This document shows positions 1-9,972 of a stretch of 64,000 nucleotides of DNA, one piece after another. The notes under the pieces are model-generated. The model did not search any database and was not told where the DNA came from. It saw only the letters and a list, made by a program, of their open reading frames with translations. This DNA comes from Formosimonas limnophila (GTDB lineage: Bacteria; Pseudomonadota; Gammaproteobacteria; Burkholderiales; Burkholderiaceae). The stretch spans positions 156,547 through 220,546 of the forward strand of contig NZ_BMZG01000005.1 of NCBI RefSeq assembly GCF_014652675.1, in the 5' to 3' direction. Numbering within the stretch: the first letter of the stretch is position 1; every line of letters starts with the position of its first letter. The position numbers and the translations under genes were made by a program.

Positions 1-2596
1 CAACAGGTGTCGGTGTCTGAATCACTTCAACCACCGATGTGGCAACAACAGCCTCAGAAACAGCCTCATCCTGAATCAACGCCGCAAAAGTCTCGGCTGT
101 ATCAACAGGCAACTCAGACACAGGGGCAATATAAACACTGGAAGTCACGGGTGCAGCAACCTCAATGGTGATGGGGGTATGATCCACCGTCAAGTCATCA
201 TCACGCATGAGCTGCGACACCGTACTGGCAGCGGCACTCATTTCTGGATTGGTTGTACCTACCGCTTCACGCTGTTCACGACGCTCACGACGTTCACGGC
301 GATCGCGACCACCACGCGAGCGACGCTCGCGACGCTCACGCGCAGGTTCACTTTCGTTTGCTTGCTCGGTAGGATCGGCGTTTTCATTGATGGCCGGTGC
401 GCTGACCACCACAGGTGTTGGTATTGGTGTTGATGCTGTATTCACAGCCACAGACTCAACCACAGTATCTGCAACGACAGCCGCCGTCGCAACACTTGTT
501 AATTCAGTGTTATCACCCGTTTCCTTGCGCTCATTGCGGTTGCGATTGCCTCGTTCACGGCGATTATTGTTACTTTCGCTGCGCTCAGTCCGTGGCTGCT
601 CCGATTTGGTTTCGCTGGTGACATCGGCACTGACCACTTCTCTGCGCTCTGTTTTGTCATTGCGATTGCGGTTGTTTCGTTCACGACGGTTGTTACCCTC
701 AGCGCGTTCTGTACGTGTTTCATTTAGGGCTTGAGCCGCTGGTGCGTCCTCGTCTTTTCGCTCCACTTTATCATTGCGATTGCGACGACGCTCGTTCGGA
801 CGGTTGCCTCCACGGGTTTCTGAACGCGAACGGTTGTTGTGTGCATTGCGACCATTGCTGTTACGGGCAGGTTTTTTGGGCTTTTCAACAACGACAACAG
901 GCTCTGACTCACCAACAAACCATGCTTTGAGGCGCGCAAAAAAGCCTTTTTTCACAACTGGTGCGACAACCGCCTGTTTCTCAATCGGCATTGGTGCAGG
1001 TGTGTCAGGAACAATGCCCTTGACCACAGGTTCTTGACGATTAGCGATTTCTTTTTTAGCGTACTCCACATCATCTGATGGTTTTTCAACTTGCTCATAG
1101 CTGGCTTGCTCTGAGTCCAAACGCTCGTCATCTTGGCGCAAGCGATCAATTTTATAGTGCGGTGTTTCGATGTGACGGTTTGGAATCAAGACAATTTTGG
1201 TTTTTGTGCGGTGCTCAAGATGATGAACCTCTGCACGCTTTTCATTGAGTAAGTACGAAGACACCTCAACAGGCACTTGCACGCGCAGCTCAGCTGTTTG
1301 CTCTTTCATCGCCTCTTCTTGCACAATGCGCAAAATATGCAATGCAGAGGACTCGATGTCACGAATCACGCCTGTGCCATTACAACGTGGGCAAGTCGTG
1401 TGTGAGCCTTCAGACAGCGACGGACGTAGACGTTGACGTGACAATTCCATCAAACCAAAACGCGAAATTTTACCCATTTGCACGCGAGCACGGTCATAGT
1501 GCAGCGCATCTTTGAGGCGAGATTCAACTTCTTTTTGGTTTTTCGATGACTCCATATCAATGAAGTCAATGACCACCAAGCCTCCCAAGTCACGCAAACG
1601 CAATTGGCGAGCGACCTCTTCGGCGGCTTCGCAATTGGTACGAAAAGCGGTGTCTTCAATATCAGAACCGCGTGTTGAGCGCGCACTGTTGACGTCCACA
1701 GACACGAGGGCTTCGGTGTGATCAATCACAATCGCGCCACCCGAAGGCAAAGGTACAGTACGCGAATACGCCGTTTCAATCTGGTGCTCGATTTGGAAAC
1801 GTGAGTACAGCGGAATATCGTCCGTGTAATGCTTGATGCGGTTGGCCATGTGCGGCATGACGTGCGTCATGAAACCACGTGCGTTTTCAGCCACTGTCGC
1901 GTTGTCGACCAAAATTTCACCGATGTCTGGCGAGAAGTAGTCGCGAATCGCGCGGATTTCGAGGTTGGATTCTTCGATGATGAGCTGTGGTGCTGGGTTG
2001 ACTTTATTGGCTTCGTCAATCGCCGTCCACAAACGCAACAAATAATCCATATCGTGCTGCAGTTCTTCAACAGAACGGCCAATACCCGCCGTGCGCGCAA
2101 TGATGCTCATACCTTGCGGAATATTGAGCTCAGACATGGCTTCACGCAACTCTTGACGCTCTTCGCCTTCGATGCGGCGAGATACGCCACCACCGCGCGG
2201 GTTATTTGGCATGAGTACCAAATAACGACCTGCGAGCGACACAAAGGTCGTGAGTGCGGCGCCTTTGTTGCCGCGCTCTTCTTTTTCGACCTGAATCAGC
2301 AGTTCTTGACCTTCGGTGATGGCGTCTTTAATACTCGCACCACGTGGATCGACGCCTGCTTTGAAAAAGCTGCGTTCGATTTCTTTGAATGGTAAAAAGC
2401 CATGACGCTCCTCACCGTAATTGACAAAACACGCTTCAAGCGATGGCTCGATGCGGGTGACAACACCTTTATAAATATTGCCTTTGCGTTGTTCGCGACC
2501 TGAGGTCTCGATGTCGATATCAATGAGCTTTTGCCCATCAACGATCGCCACGCGCAACTCTTCTGCGTGCGTGGCGTTAATTAACATACGTTTCAT
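1..2596 (-). CDS. rne: Ribonuclease E, 3' end cut by window edge
   Basis: Endoribonuclease that starts mRNA decay and processes rRNA and tRNA precursors; core of the degradosome. The reading frame is open from the ATG at 2596 to the window edge (about 865 codons), so the C-terminus is missing. Visible in order: N-terminal S1-type RNA-binding region, the RNase E/G catalytic core with VDVNSARSTRG and VVIDFIDM carrying the metal-binding aspartates, the Zn-link CPRCNGTG, then a long low-complexity Arg/Asn/Glu-rich tail with repeats such as NNRRERGNRNRN, typical of the RNA-binding and degradosome scaffold. The start MKRMLINATHAEELRVAIVD matches the family and is preceded by GAGGG. Transcribed divergently from rluC behind a long leader. 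Confidence 0.96.
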   Translation of the reverse strand, partial: MKRMLINATHAEELRVAIVDGQKLIDIDIETSGREQRKGNIYKGVVTRIEPSLEACFVNYGEERHGFLPFKEIERSFFKAGVDPRGASIKDAITEGQELLIQVEKEERGNKGAALTTFVSLAGRYLVLMPNNPRGGGVSRRIEGEERQELREAMSELNIPQGMSIIARTAGIGRSVEELQHDMDYLLRLWTAIDEANKVNPAPQLIIEESNLEIRAIRDYFSPDIGEILVDNATVAENARGFMTHVMPHMANRIKHYTDDIPLYSRFQIEHQIETAYSRTVPLPSGGAIVIDHTEALVSVDVNSARSTRGSDIEDTAFRTNCEAAEEVARQLRLRDLGGLVVIDFIDMESSKNQKEVESRLKDALHYDRARVQMGKISRFGLMELSRQRLRPSLSEGSHTTCPRCNGTGVIRDIESSALHILRIVQEEAMKEQTAELRVQVPVEVSSYLLNEKRAEVHHLEHRTKTKIVLIPNRHIETPHYKIDRLRQDDERLDSEQASYEQVEKPSDDVEYAKKEIANRQEPVVKGIVPDTPAPMPIEKQAVVAPVVKKGFFARLKAWFVGESEPVVVVEKPKKPARNSNGRNAHNNRSRSETRGGNRPNERRRNRNDKVERKDEDAPAAQALNETRTERAEGNNRRERNNRNRNDKTERREVVSADVTSETKSEQPRTERSESNNNRRERGNRNRNERKETGDNTELTSVATAAVVADTVVESVAVNTASTPIPTPVVVSAPAINENADPTEQANESEPARERRERRSRGGRDRRERRERREQREAVGTTNPEMSAAASTVSQLMRDDDLTVDHTPITIEVAAPVTSSVYIAPVSELPVDTAETFAALIQDEAVSEAVVATSVVEVIQTPTPV

Positions 2597-3262
2597 GATG
2601 TATTTCCCTCAATGGATTGAAATGGTCAATCCATGATTAATCGGTAGCTGTGGCAGCTACCCGCCATGCCCTGAACGCAACGCGTGAGGAAAAAAGAAGA
2701 TGACGTTTTCGCAAAACGTTAAAAAATGACAGCAAATCAATTGAACACAATTAGGTTCGGCGCGTGTGTACACGGGCATAATGCGGCCTCGCGTGTATCA
2801 CGACACAACCGACCACATCACTCAAAAACCGCTTTGGTTTGACATCAGGTGTTTTGTTCTCAATTATCACCTGTTGCGCATCATGGAGAGTTTGAATCGA
2901 GCTTTTGTCTTGGCTCGGCTCACACTCGGCGCGGACTCACACCGCGCTGGCCAGATGCTGCGAGATTCGCTGGGCATCTAACCCTAATTCTTCAAAACTT
3001 CCTATCAACCATCACGTCCACAACCACCTCCCCACAGCACCGTTCGCGCATGCGAGCCAAGTGTTTGCTTGGACACCCGTTTTTTGTCATTTGACCCCAC
3101 GACTTGAGCGTCAAAATCAACAGGGAAAATCGGTTAAACCTGTACAATGCTGCTTTATTCGCCACCTTCATAAATACCGCACGAATCGCCCACTGGCGTT
3201 AGACTCTTACATAAAAGCCGCTTTTGCGGTTTTGGTGACCACAGCCCTGAAATTATAACAAA
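2597..3262. other. Long divergent intergenic region with rne leader
   Basis: Contains no convincing gene. It must hold the promoters of rne (leftward) and rluC (rightward). Read leftward it would form a long 5' leader for rne; RNase E of other proteobacteria is autoregulated through its 5' UTR, so a similar role is plausible but inferred. A short hairpin lies at 2643-2661. I could not assign a convincing -35/-10 pair for either gene. Confidence 0.5.
2643..2661 (-). promoter_or_regulatory. Hairpin in rne 5' leader
   Basis: Perfect 8-bp inverted repeat (GGTAGCTG / CAGCTACC) with a 3-nt loop, 47 bp upstream of the rne start codon. No T-run follows, so it is not a typical terminator. A role in rne autoregulation is inferred from position only. 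Confidence 0.35.
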
Positions 3263-4249
3263 ATGAATGACTTACGCAAGACATTTCAACAAAATCATGC
3301 CAATAAGGCACAAAACGCACCAGAAGTAAGCGTTCGCTCACACATTGTCACGGACGACGAGGCAGGTCAGCGCATTGATAACTTTCTGTTGCGTGTGTGC
3401 AAGGGCGTGCCCAAAACATGGGTTTACCGCGTCATCCGCAAAGGTGAGGTTCGTGTGAACAAAGGTCGCATTGACGCGGATTACAAGCTTCAAGCAGGCG
3501 ATACCATCCGCATTCCGCCCGTACGCATCGCCGAAAAACCAAGCAACTCCGTACCCAACAGCCGTGCCATGCCACTGCCCATCGTCTATGAGGATGAGCA
3601 TTTACTGATCATTGACAAACCGGCAGGTTTGGCTGTCCATGGCGGCTCAGGTGTCTCTTTTGGTGTGATTGAACAATTGCGCGCGGCCTATCCCCATCAA
3701 AAATTCCTCGAACTCGTTCATCGCCTTGACCGCGAAACCTCAGGTTTGCTCATTTTGGCCAAAAAACGCAGCGCCTTGGTCAATCTCCACGAACAAATCC
3801 GACTCGGACAAATGGACAAACGCTACTACGCCATTCTCATCGGCGAGTTGACCGCCAAAGAGACCCACGTCAAAGCACCACTCTATAAATACGTCACAAC
3901 CACTGGTGAGCGACGCGTCCAAATCGACGAGAACGGTCAATCCGCTCACAGTCGATTCACCATAGACAAACCGCTCAATGGGTACACTGCCGTGCGCGTC
4001 AAAATTTACACCGGACGCACCCACCAAATCCGTGTGCACAGCCTGCATCTGCATCACCCCATCGTCGGCGATGAAAAATATGGCGATTTCAATCTCAACA
4101 AGCAACTGGCTCGTGCCAAGCACGGCCGCATGTTTTTGCATGCCCATGAGCTAAAAATCAAACACCCCGCCACAGGCGAGGTGTTGAGTGTGACGAGTGA
4201 TTTACCCGTCGAATTTGTGCGATTTATGCAAGCGCACGCCGCTCATTAG
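3263..4249 (+). CDS. rluC: 23S rRNA pseudouridine synthase RluC
   Basis: RluA-family enzyme that converts uridines to pseudouridine in the large-subunit rRNA. The 328-residue protein has an N-terminal S4 RNA-binding domain (about residues 35-90, with GQRIDNFL and VRVNKGRI) and the catalytic domain with the signature HRLDRETSG at 153-161, where Asp156 is the expected catalytic residue. RTHQIRVH near residue 255 is the second conserved motif. Assignment to RluC rather than RluD rests on the S4 start and on the common rne-rluC divergent arrangement in proteobacteria. The ATG at 3263 gives a family-typical length. Followed by an oppositely oriented gene. Confidence 0.9.
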   Translation: MNDLRKTFQQNHANKAQNAPEVSVRSHIVTDDEAGQRIDNFLLRVCKGVPKTWVYRVIRKGEVRVNKGRIDADYKLQAGDTIRIPPVRIAEKPSNSVPNSRAMPLPIVYEDEHLLIIDKPAGLAVHGGSGVSFGVIEQLRAAYPHQKFLELVHRLDRETSGLLILAKKRSALVNLHEQIRLGQMDKRYYAILIGELTAKETHVKAPLYKYVTTTGERRVQIDENGQSAHSRFTIDKPLNGYTAVRVKIYTGRTHQIRVHSLHLHHPIVGDEKYGDFNLNKQLARAKHGRMFLHAHELKIKHPATGEVLSVTSDLPVEFVRFMQAHAAH

Positions 4250-4262
4250 CAGCGCAGTCAGC

Positions 4263-5402
4263 TTACTTTCTGTGAACGTCGTGGGTCACAACCATGTCCT
4301 CTTCACTGGGCTTTTCAAACCATGCCGGATGTGCGAGCGTTCGCTCGATGTCCTTTAAACCACTACTCCAGTGCTCATTCATGGTCAATGTTGAGAACTC
4401 ATAATCTTTGTAGTGCCCTTCATAGCCTTTGTCTTGATAGATGAGGTGCATGATGTTGACACGCGCATCATCGGCAGCCAACGCAGCGGCTTGAGCCGTG
4501 ATGGCGTCACGTTGCTTGGTAGGTATTTTTTCCAAAAGGCTTTTCAGCAGATGGCGATGACGCGCACGAACCGCAAGCTGGTCTGTGACCATGCGGGTAC
4601 GTGAGGAGTAAACAATGTCTTTGGTGCGCTCATCGATGTCGAAAAAATTAGTGGGTAGCTGACCATGGGCACACCACAAATCCACTTGAAAGATCAATGT
4701 ATCCTTATGCGAGAGATGGTCAACAATGTGCGCCAATGGCGTATTAGAGACCAATCCACCGTCCCAATAATACTCACCATCAATCATGACAGCTGGGAAT
4801 CCAGGTGGTAAAGCACCGCTGGCCATAAAGTGTTCAGGTGTGAGCGTGGTGTCAGTGTTGTCAAAATAAGTGAGGTTACCCGTGCGCACATTCACCGCGC
4901 CGACCGACACACGGATATCGCCTTGGTTAATGCGGTCAAAGTCAGCGTATTTGAGCAAAGTGACACGCAACTCATCAGTGCGATAGTGACTCACCTCATC
5001 GGGTGTGTACTTTTTACCAAAAATAGGCAGCGGAAAGCGCGGACGAAAAAAGCCACGCTGCCCCTCAAGCAAAGTGCGCGTGGCTTCAAAACTATTCACA
5101 CCATAGCGCGCCTTGTCACCCAACATCGATAACCATGGTGCAAACAACCCAAGTGTCGGACTGTAGTTGGGCGAACAGATTTCTTGCCAAAAGGCACGCA
5201 AGGCGCTAAATCTCTGCTCAGGTGGATTGCCCGCGATGATGGCCGTATTGAACGCGCCAATCGAAATCCCCGCTACCCAATTTGGCTCAATACCTGCCTT
5301 AATCAGGCCCTCTACCACACCCGCCTGATATGCACCGAGTGCACCGCCGCCCTGAAGCACCAAGGCCACTTGCTCGTACCCGTGCACCAGTGATTTTTTC
5401 AT
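4263..5402 (-). CDS. Patatin-like phospholipase (DUF3734 type)
   Basis: 379-residue serine acyl hydrolase. It shows the patatin oxyanion motif LQGGGALGAYQAG (residues 16-28), the nucleophile elbow GISIG (Ser47) and the DGG motif with the dyad Asp214. The C-terminal part after about residue 260 matches the DUF3734 extension seen in a subgroup of bacterial patatins. I chose the ATG at 5402 because its ATGA overlaps the stop of the upstream HIT gene and because upstream in-frame codons give only low-complexity sequence. No signal peptide is seen, so a cytoplasmic or peripheral membrane site is likely. Substrate unknown; family members hydrolyse phospholipids or other acyl esters. Confidence 0.85.
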   Translation of the reverse strand: MKKSLVHGYEQVALVLQGGGALGAYQAGVVEGLIKAGIEPNWVAGISIGAFNTAIIAGNPPEQRFSALRAFWQEICSPNYSPTLGLFAPWLSMLGDKARYGVNSFEATRTLLEGQRGFFRPRFPLPIFGKKYTPDEVSHYRTDELRVTLLKYADFDRINQGDIRVSVGAVNVRTGNLTYFDNTDTTLTPEHFMASGALPPGFPAVMIDGEYYWDGGLVSNTPLAHIVDHLSHKDTLIFQVDLWCAHGQLPTNFFDIDERTKDIVYSSRTRMVTDQLAVRARHRHLLKSLLEKIPTKQRDAITAQAAALAADDARVNIMHLIYQDKGYEGHYKDYEFSTLTMNEHWSSGLKDIERTLAHPAWFEKPSEEDMVVTHDVHRK

Positions 5403-5857
5403 GACGATGGCCCAGCCCACAAACCGATGCGCAACGCCGTCACAAAAGCGGTGTATTGTTCGGGCGTGACAACAGGTTTTGGTGGCTGCGCCGCTTGTTC
5501 TGGCGTGATGGCCCACACAGGATGAGGGAAATTAACATCATTGGTAAAGCGTGGGATGACATGCCAATGCAAATGCGGCGTCATGTTGCCCAAACTAGCA
5601 AGGTTGACTTTGGTCGGATTGAGCACTTGGCGCATGACTTCCTCAACCAAGTACACCGTTTCCATTAAAAGATGGCGCTGATCAGCAGATAAATCAGTCA
5701 TCTCCGACACATGCTCATTCCAAACCACTCGAACGAATCCAACAAAATGAGGGTCCGCAACCATAATGACGCGCAACTCATCATTTTGCCAAATGAGCTC
5801 ACCACCACTGTCTTGGCACAACGGGCAGTCAGGCGACTGGGCATAAATAGGCAACAT
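5399..5857 (-). CDS. HIT-family nucleotide-binding protein
   Basis: 152-residue histidine-triad protein. The catalytic motif HLHWHV is at 95-100 and an N-terminal CPLC pair (Cys11, Cys14) resembles the zinc-binding cysteines in some HIT hydrolases. Family members cleave nucleoside phosphoramidates, dinucleotides or similar phosphoester substrates; the substrate here cannot be told. The stop overlaps the start of the patatin gene by 4 bases, so the two are probably translationally coupled. A Pro/Ala-rich segment near residues 115-130 lies before the C-terminal helix. Confidence 0.85.
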   Translation of the reverse strand: MLPIYAQSPDCPLCQDSGGELIWQNDELRVIMVADPHFVGFVRVVWNEHVSEMTDLSADQRHLLMETVYLVEEVMRQVLNPTKVNLASLGNMTPHLHWHVIPRFTNDVNFPHPVWAITPEQAAQPPKPVVTPEQYTAFVTALRIGLWAGPSS

Positions 5858-5893
5858 GGTGGTATCCTTGTATCAACGAACGTCAACAGCCAA

Positions 5894-6811
5894 TCACTGT
5901 GTAATCATCGTGCCCACACCCGTATCGGTGAGCATTTCGAGCAACATACAGTGCGGCACACGTCCATCGATGATGTGCACCGCATTCACGCCACTTTTGG
6001 CTGCATCAAGTGCAGAAGCGATTTTGGGCAGCATACCACCTGAGAGCGTGCCATCGGCGATTAAATCATCAATTTGCGCATTATTTAATTCACTCATCAG
6101 CTCGCCATCTTTGTTCAGAACGCCTTTGATGTTGGTGAGCATGACGAGTTTTTCGGCATTGAGCACACGAGCGAGCTCGCCTGCGACGACATCCGCATTG
6201 ATATTGTAAGCATGGTTGTGCTCATCAAAGCCAATCGGTGAAACCACAGGGATAAACCCGCCTTTGAGCAACGCCGTCACCGCCGAAGGGTCAATGTGCG
6301 TCACATCGCCCACCTGACCAATGTCATGCTGCACACTCGCATCATGCGTATCCTGTAGCATTAATTTTTTCACGCGAATCATATTAGCATCGCGCCCCGA
6401 CAATCCGACCGCCGAGCCACCCGCGTGGTTAATCAAGCCGACGATTTGCCCCTGAACTTGACCACCGAGCACGGCTTCGACCACGACCATGGTTTCTTTG
6501 TCGGTCACTCGCATGCCTTGGACAAACTCGCCTTTTTTACCCATACGGCTCAAAGCATTCTCAATCTGCGGGCCGCCGCCATGTACAACAATCACTTGCA
6601 AACCAACCAACTTGAGCAACACGACATCTCGTGCAAAGCATTGCTGTAGATATTCATCCGTCATCGCATTGCCGCCATATTTGACGACAATCGTTTTGCC
6701 CTGCAAGCGTCGAATGTGCGGCAGGGCTTCGGCGAGGATACCCGCTTTGAGATTCGGCGAAATCGTCGCAATTTGCTCATACAGTTCTTTGACGTCGGTA
6801 TTAACGAACAT
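5894..6811 (-). CDS. argB: Acetylglutamate kinase
   Basis: Phosphorylates N-acetylglutamate with ATP, the second step of arginine synthesis. 305 residues, normal length. Visible are the kinase motifs VVKYGGNAM (about residues 41-49) and VVHGGGPQI (about 75-83), and [15 protein letters not shown] near residue 215, characteristic of the amino acid kinase family. The start [14 protein letters not shown] is preceded by a pseudogene whose last codons overlap the first bases of argB, which suggests ancestral translational coupling. The other arginine genes are not in this window. Confidence 0.95.
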   Translation of the reverse strand: MFVNTDVKELYEQIATISPNLKAGILAEALPHIRRLQGKTIVVKYGGNAMTDEYLQQCFARDVVLLKLVGLQVIVVHGGGPQIENALSRMGKKGEFVQGMRVTDKETMVVVEAVLGGQVQGQIVGLINHAGGSAVGLSGRDANMIRVKKLMLQDTHDASVQHDIGQVGDVTHIDPSAVTALLKGGFIPVVSPIGFDEHNHAYNINADVVAGELARVLNAEKLVMLTNIKGVLNKDGELMSELNNAQIDDLIADGTLSGGMLPKIASALDAAKSGVNAVHIIDGRVPHCMLLEMLTDTGVGTMITQ

Positions 6812-7194
6812 GGCGAATTTCTTTCAAACGTAAAAAGTGATAATACATTCCCAAACAGAGAATCTCGGCAATCAGTGCAGACCACAAAAACCAGCCGTTC
6901 AACCCCATCAACCAGTAAACCGAGCACTCGTCCAGAAGCCAAACCTACCATAAAAGCAGCCTCTAAAGTCAAGCCACTGCGCCAGTGCATTTCACGGCGC
7001 GCCGCAAGAATCAGCAAAACACCAATGCTAATGTACAAGCCCATGAACGCACGTAACGCGTGCAACTCAGGCGGCACCACCACTCAGCCAAGCAACGCAG
7101 GCCACACAGCCTGTGGTGCAACGCCATAAAGCAGCCCAATCAGGATGATGGTTACGCCGGAGGTTCTGAGAAATAGAGGAATAGTGAACGTCAT
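6801..7194 (-). pseudogene. Broken small membrane protein gene (DUF4345-like)
   Basis: Reconstructed product of about 130 residues with four hydrophobic segments: MTFTIPLFLRTSGVTIILIG, then LHALRAFMGLYISIGVLLIL, AAFMVGLASGRVLGLLVDG and WFLWSALIAEILCLGM. Length, segment layout and the LxxGRVLxLLVDG signature resemble the DUF4345 family. Two lesions are visible: an in-frame TGA at 7084-7086 (codon 37, where Trp fits) and a frameshift at the C4 run 6903-6906; removing one base there restores a frame that ends at 6801 with a TAA overlapping the argB start. The intact-looking second frame after the shift argues that this was a real gene. Sequencing error could explain the homopolymer shift but less easily the stop codon. 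Confidence 0.7.
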
Positions 7195-7205
7195 TCGACC
7201 TCAAC

Positions 7206-9788
7206 CTATTTTTTGGTGGAAGGTTTTTTAGCGACGGTCTTTTGGGCCACGGTCTTTTTCACTGGGACGTCATCTGCAACATCTGTCTTAGCGGTTTTTC
7301 TCGACTTGGTCGCTGGCTCAGCTTTCGGTGCTTTGGCTTCAAATTCAAAACCTGTTTTGCCGTTGTTGTTCACCAAATACGCTTTAAACATACGTCCTGT
7401 ACGCGCGGATTTAAAACTCGTGAGTAAGTCCGTGCGACCTGTGGTAAGCAGCTTGGCCATTTGTTCAGGCGACACCTCTTGCTGCAAAATCACTTTGCCG
7501 GAACGAAAATCACAGTTTTTGGTCAAGCCCGTCGCATTTTCACAAATGTAAGAAACGCCGTTGTCATAAACTTTACCACCGCATTTGATGCATAGGCCAA
7601 TCGGCGTCTGCCCCGTGAAATCGACTTCTTCGTCGTCATCGTTCGATTGACCGAAATCAAACTCCATTTTGTAACGAGCGGGCGATTCTTTGTCCTCAAC
7701 AATGCGTAAAATCGCGGCGAACGGCAAACCACGTTTGCTTCTAAATCCAGTGAGCAGTGGTGTTTCGCGGGTTTTGAGCAAATCTTCGACTTCGGGCAAC
7801 TCAAACGTGCGACCGCCAGGGGTTTTGCTGATCGAGAACTCACACTTTGCACAAGCAAAACGGCGGTAGTTTTCCTTCATCACACTGCCACAGTTCGGGC
7901 ATGGTGTTTTGAGTGTCGCATAATCACCAGGGATAGTGTCGGCATTGTATTCCTTGGCACGTTTGACGATGATTTGTGTCATTTGCGCAATGTCACGCAT
8001 GAACGCATCGCGTTTTAGCTCGCCACGCTCCATTTGAGCCAGTTTGGTTTCCCAGTGCCCAGTGAGTTCGGGAGACGTCAATTCCTCGACACCCAAACCG
8101 CGCAATAAAGTCAACAGCTGGAACGCCTTGGCCGTGGGAATCAACTCGCGACCTTCACGCACGATGTATTTCTCACCCAGTAAGCCCTCAATAATCGTCG
8201 CACGCGTCGCGGGCGTACCAAGACCTTTACCACTCATGGCTTCTTTGAGCTCATCATCGAGCAACTTACCCGCACCCTCCATCGCCGAGAGCAACGTGGC
8301 TTCAGAATAACGCGCAGGCGGGCGCGTCGCCAAGCACACAGGATCGACATGATCTGTTTTAACCTTTTCATCCTCAGCAACAGCCACCAAGGTGTCATCA
8401 TCTTTTGACTCATCACGACCATAGATGGCAAGCCACGACGGATTGGTCAACACGCGACCTTCGGTTTTGAAATGATGGCCTTTGACTGTGGTCACACGCG
8501 TGGTGACGAGAAACTCTGCAGGCGGGTAAAACACGGACAAAAATCGTTTGACCACAAGATCGTAGAGTTTTTGCTCAGGTTCAGATAGATTTTTTGGCTT
8601 CTCTAACGTCGGGATAATCGCAAAGTGATCAGAGATTTTAGAATTGTCAAAAATTCGCTTGTTCGGTTTGACCCAGCCATTTTTTTCAATCGGCTGGACA
8701 TGGCGTGTGTAGTTGTTTTGTTCTTTGAGCTGCGTCAATGTTTGTTTGACTGTATTAATATAGTCTTCGGGCAGCGCACGCGCATCGGTACGTGGGTAAG
8801 TCAGCACTTTGTGCTTTTCATACAGCGCTTGTGCCAAGCCAAGCGTGTTTTTCGCACTGAACCCAAAGCGGGCATTCGCCTCACGCTGCAAACTGGTCAA
8901 ATCAAATAAGGCAGGCGACATTTGGGTTGCGGGCTTTGTTTCCTCAGTGACAACACCACTTTGACCTTCGCAGGCGATGACCACAGTGTCGGCAGAAATC
9001 TTGCTCCACAGACGGTTGTCTTTGCGCTCAGGGTCTTCCGCGTTTTCTTTCGCATCTTTTTTAAACTTCGGGTCGAACCAGCGGCCTTTGTACACGCCTT
9101 GTGCGCAAACGAATTCGGCATGCACTTCCCAGTAATCACGAGACTTAAAAGCGCGAATCGCTTCCTCTCGCTCCACCACGACCGTCAGTGTCGGCGTCTG
9201 CACACGCCCGACCGTGGTCAAAAAGAACCCACCGTCTTTCGAATTAAACGCCGTCATCGCACGCGTGCCATTAATCCCCACCAGCCAATCAGCCTCCGAG
9301 CGCGAACGCGCCGCATCGGCAAGGTTAAGCATCTGCTCATCCGTTCGCAAATGAGCCAAGCCATCTCGAATCGCCGTGGGCGTCATACTCTGCAACCACA
9401 GCCGTGTTGAAGGTTGTTTCGCTTTCGTGTACTGCATGATGTAACGGAAAATCAGTTCACCCTCGCGCCCCGCGTCACAGGCATTGATGATGCTTGACAC
9501 ATCTTTGCGTTTGAGTAGTTTTGTTAAGGTTTTGAGTTTCGACTCTGATTTGGCAATCGGGCGCAAATCAAAATGCGGCGGAATATGCGGCAAATGGGTG
9601 AAGCTCCATTTACCCCGCTTAATGTCATACTCCTCTGGCACCACCAATTCCAACAAATGACCGACCGCCGCCGCAACCACATACTCGTCGTTTTCATGGA
9701 AATCGTCTTTTTTGGTACAGCCACCAATCGCTTTGGCGATGTCATTCGCTACCGAGGGTTTCTCAGCAATGATGAGGATTTTGCTCAT
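7206..9788 (-). CDS. topB: DNA topoisomerase III
   Basis: Type IA topoisomerase that decatenates DNA by single-strand passage. 860 residues. The TOPRIM domain has IIAEKPSVA at the N-terminus and DAGREGE at 105-111; the active-site tyrosine is Tyr331 in VLTYPRTDARA. The C-terminal third carries a zinc-ribbon-like CPNCG...CAKC pair (about residue 640) and a second CIKCGGKV...CEN element, then a Lys/Ala-rich basic tail that probably binds DNA. The length is greater than E. coli TopB (653 residues) because of this C-terminal extension, which is common in betaproteobacterial homologues. Single gene, followed by the small broken membrane protein gene. Confidence 0.95.
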   Translation of the reverse strand: MSKILIIAEKPSVANDIAKAIGGCTKKDDFHENDEYVVAAAVGHLLELVVPEEYDIKRGKWSFTHLPHIPPHFDLRPIAKSESKLKTLTKLLKRKDVSSIINACDAGREGELIFRYIMQYTKAKQPSTRLWLQSMTPTAIRDGLAHLRTDEQMLNLADAARSRSEADWLVGINGTRAMTAFNSKDGGFFLTTVGRVQTPTLTVVVEREEAIRAFKSRDYWEVHAEFVCAQGVYKGRWFDPKFKKDAKENAEDPERKDNRLWSKISADTVVIACEGQSGVVTEETKPATQMSPALFDLTSLQREANARFGFSAKNTLGLAQALYEKHKVLTYPRTDARALPEDYINTVKQTLTQLKEQNNYTRHVQPIEKNGWVKPNKRIFDNSKISDHFAIIPTLEKPKNLSEPEQKLYDLVVKRFLSVFYPPAEFLVTTRVTTVKGHHFKTEGRVLTNPSWLAIYGRDESKDDDTLVAVAEDEKVKTDHVDPVCLATRPPARYSEATLLSAMEGAGKLLDDELKEAMSGKGLGTPATRATIIEGLLGEKYIVREGRELIPTAKAFQLLTLLRGLGVEELTSPELTGHWETKLAQMERGELKRDAFMRDIAQMTQIIVKRAKEYNADTIPGDYATLKTPCPNCGSVMKENYRRFACAKCEFSISKTPGGRTFELPEVEDLLKTRETPLLTGFRSKRGLPFAAILRIVEDKESPARYKMEFDFGQSNDDDEEVDFTGQTPIGLCIKCGGKVYDNGVSYICENATGLTKNCDFRSGKVILQQEVSPEQMAKLLTTGRTDLLTSFKSARTGRMFKAYLVNNNGKTGFEFEAKAPKAEPATKSRKTAKTDVADDVPVKKTVAQKTVAKKPSTKK

Positions 9789-9936
9789 TTTTAACCTATT
9801 ATAGTGTGTGTATATGCGACAACCAATCTACAGATGTTTTTCTGTCCCCGAAATTTCGGCTCATGATACGCGCAAGATTGCGCTGTTTGCAAGCCTTGTG
9901 TCGTTTTTGTTATTTTTTTGTTTGCAACAGACATAA

Positions 9937-9967
9937 AAAAATCCCAGTCTGAACGACTGGGATTTTT
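9937..9967. terminator. Bidirectional hairpin
   Basis: 13-bp perfect stem (AAAAATCCCAGTC / GACTGGGATTTTT) with a 5-nt loop. The A and T tracts at its two ends let it work in both directions. It lies between the topB promoter side and the IS5 remnant. Confidence 0.7.
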
Positions 9968-9972
9968 CGCTA

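Noticed and set aside
207..734. Long plus-strand open frame rich in Arg and Ser
   Set aside because: It is the complement of the low-complexity Arg/Asn/Glu tail of RNase E; biased codons leave the other strand open.
2766..3258. Three short overlapping frames upstream of rluC
   Set aside because: No homology, no RBS and mutually overlapping; treated as leader DNA.
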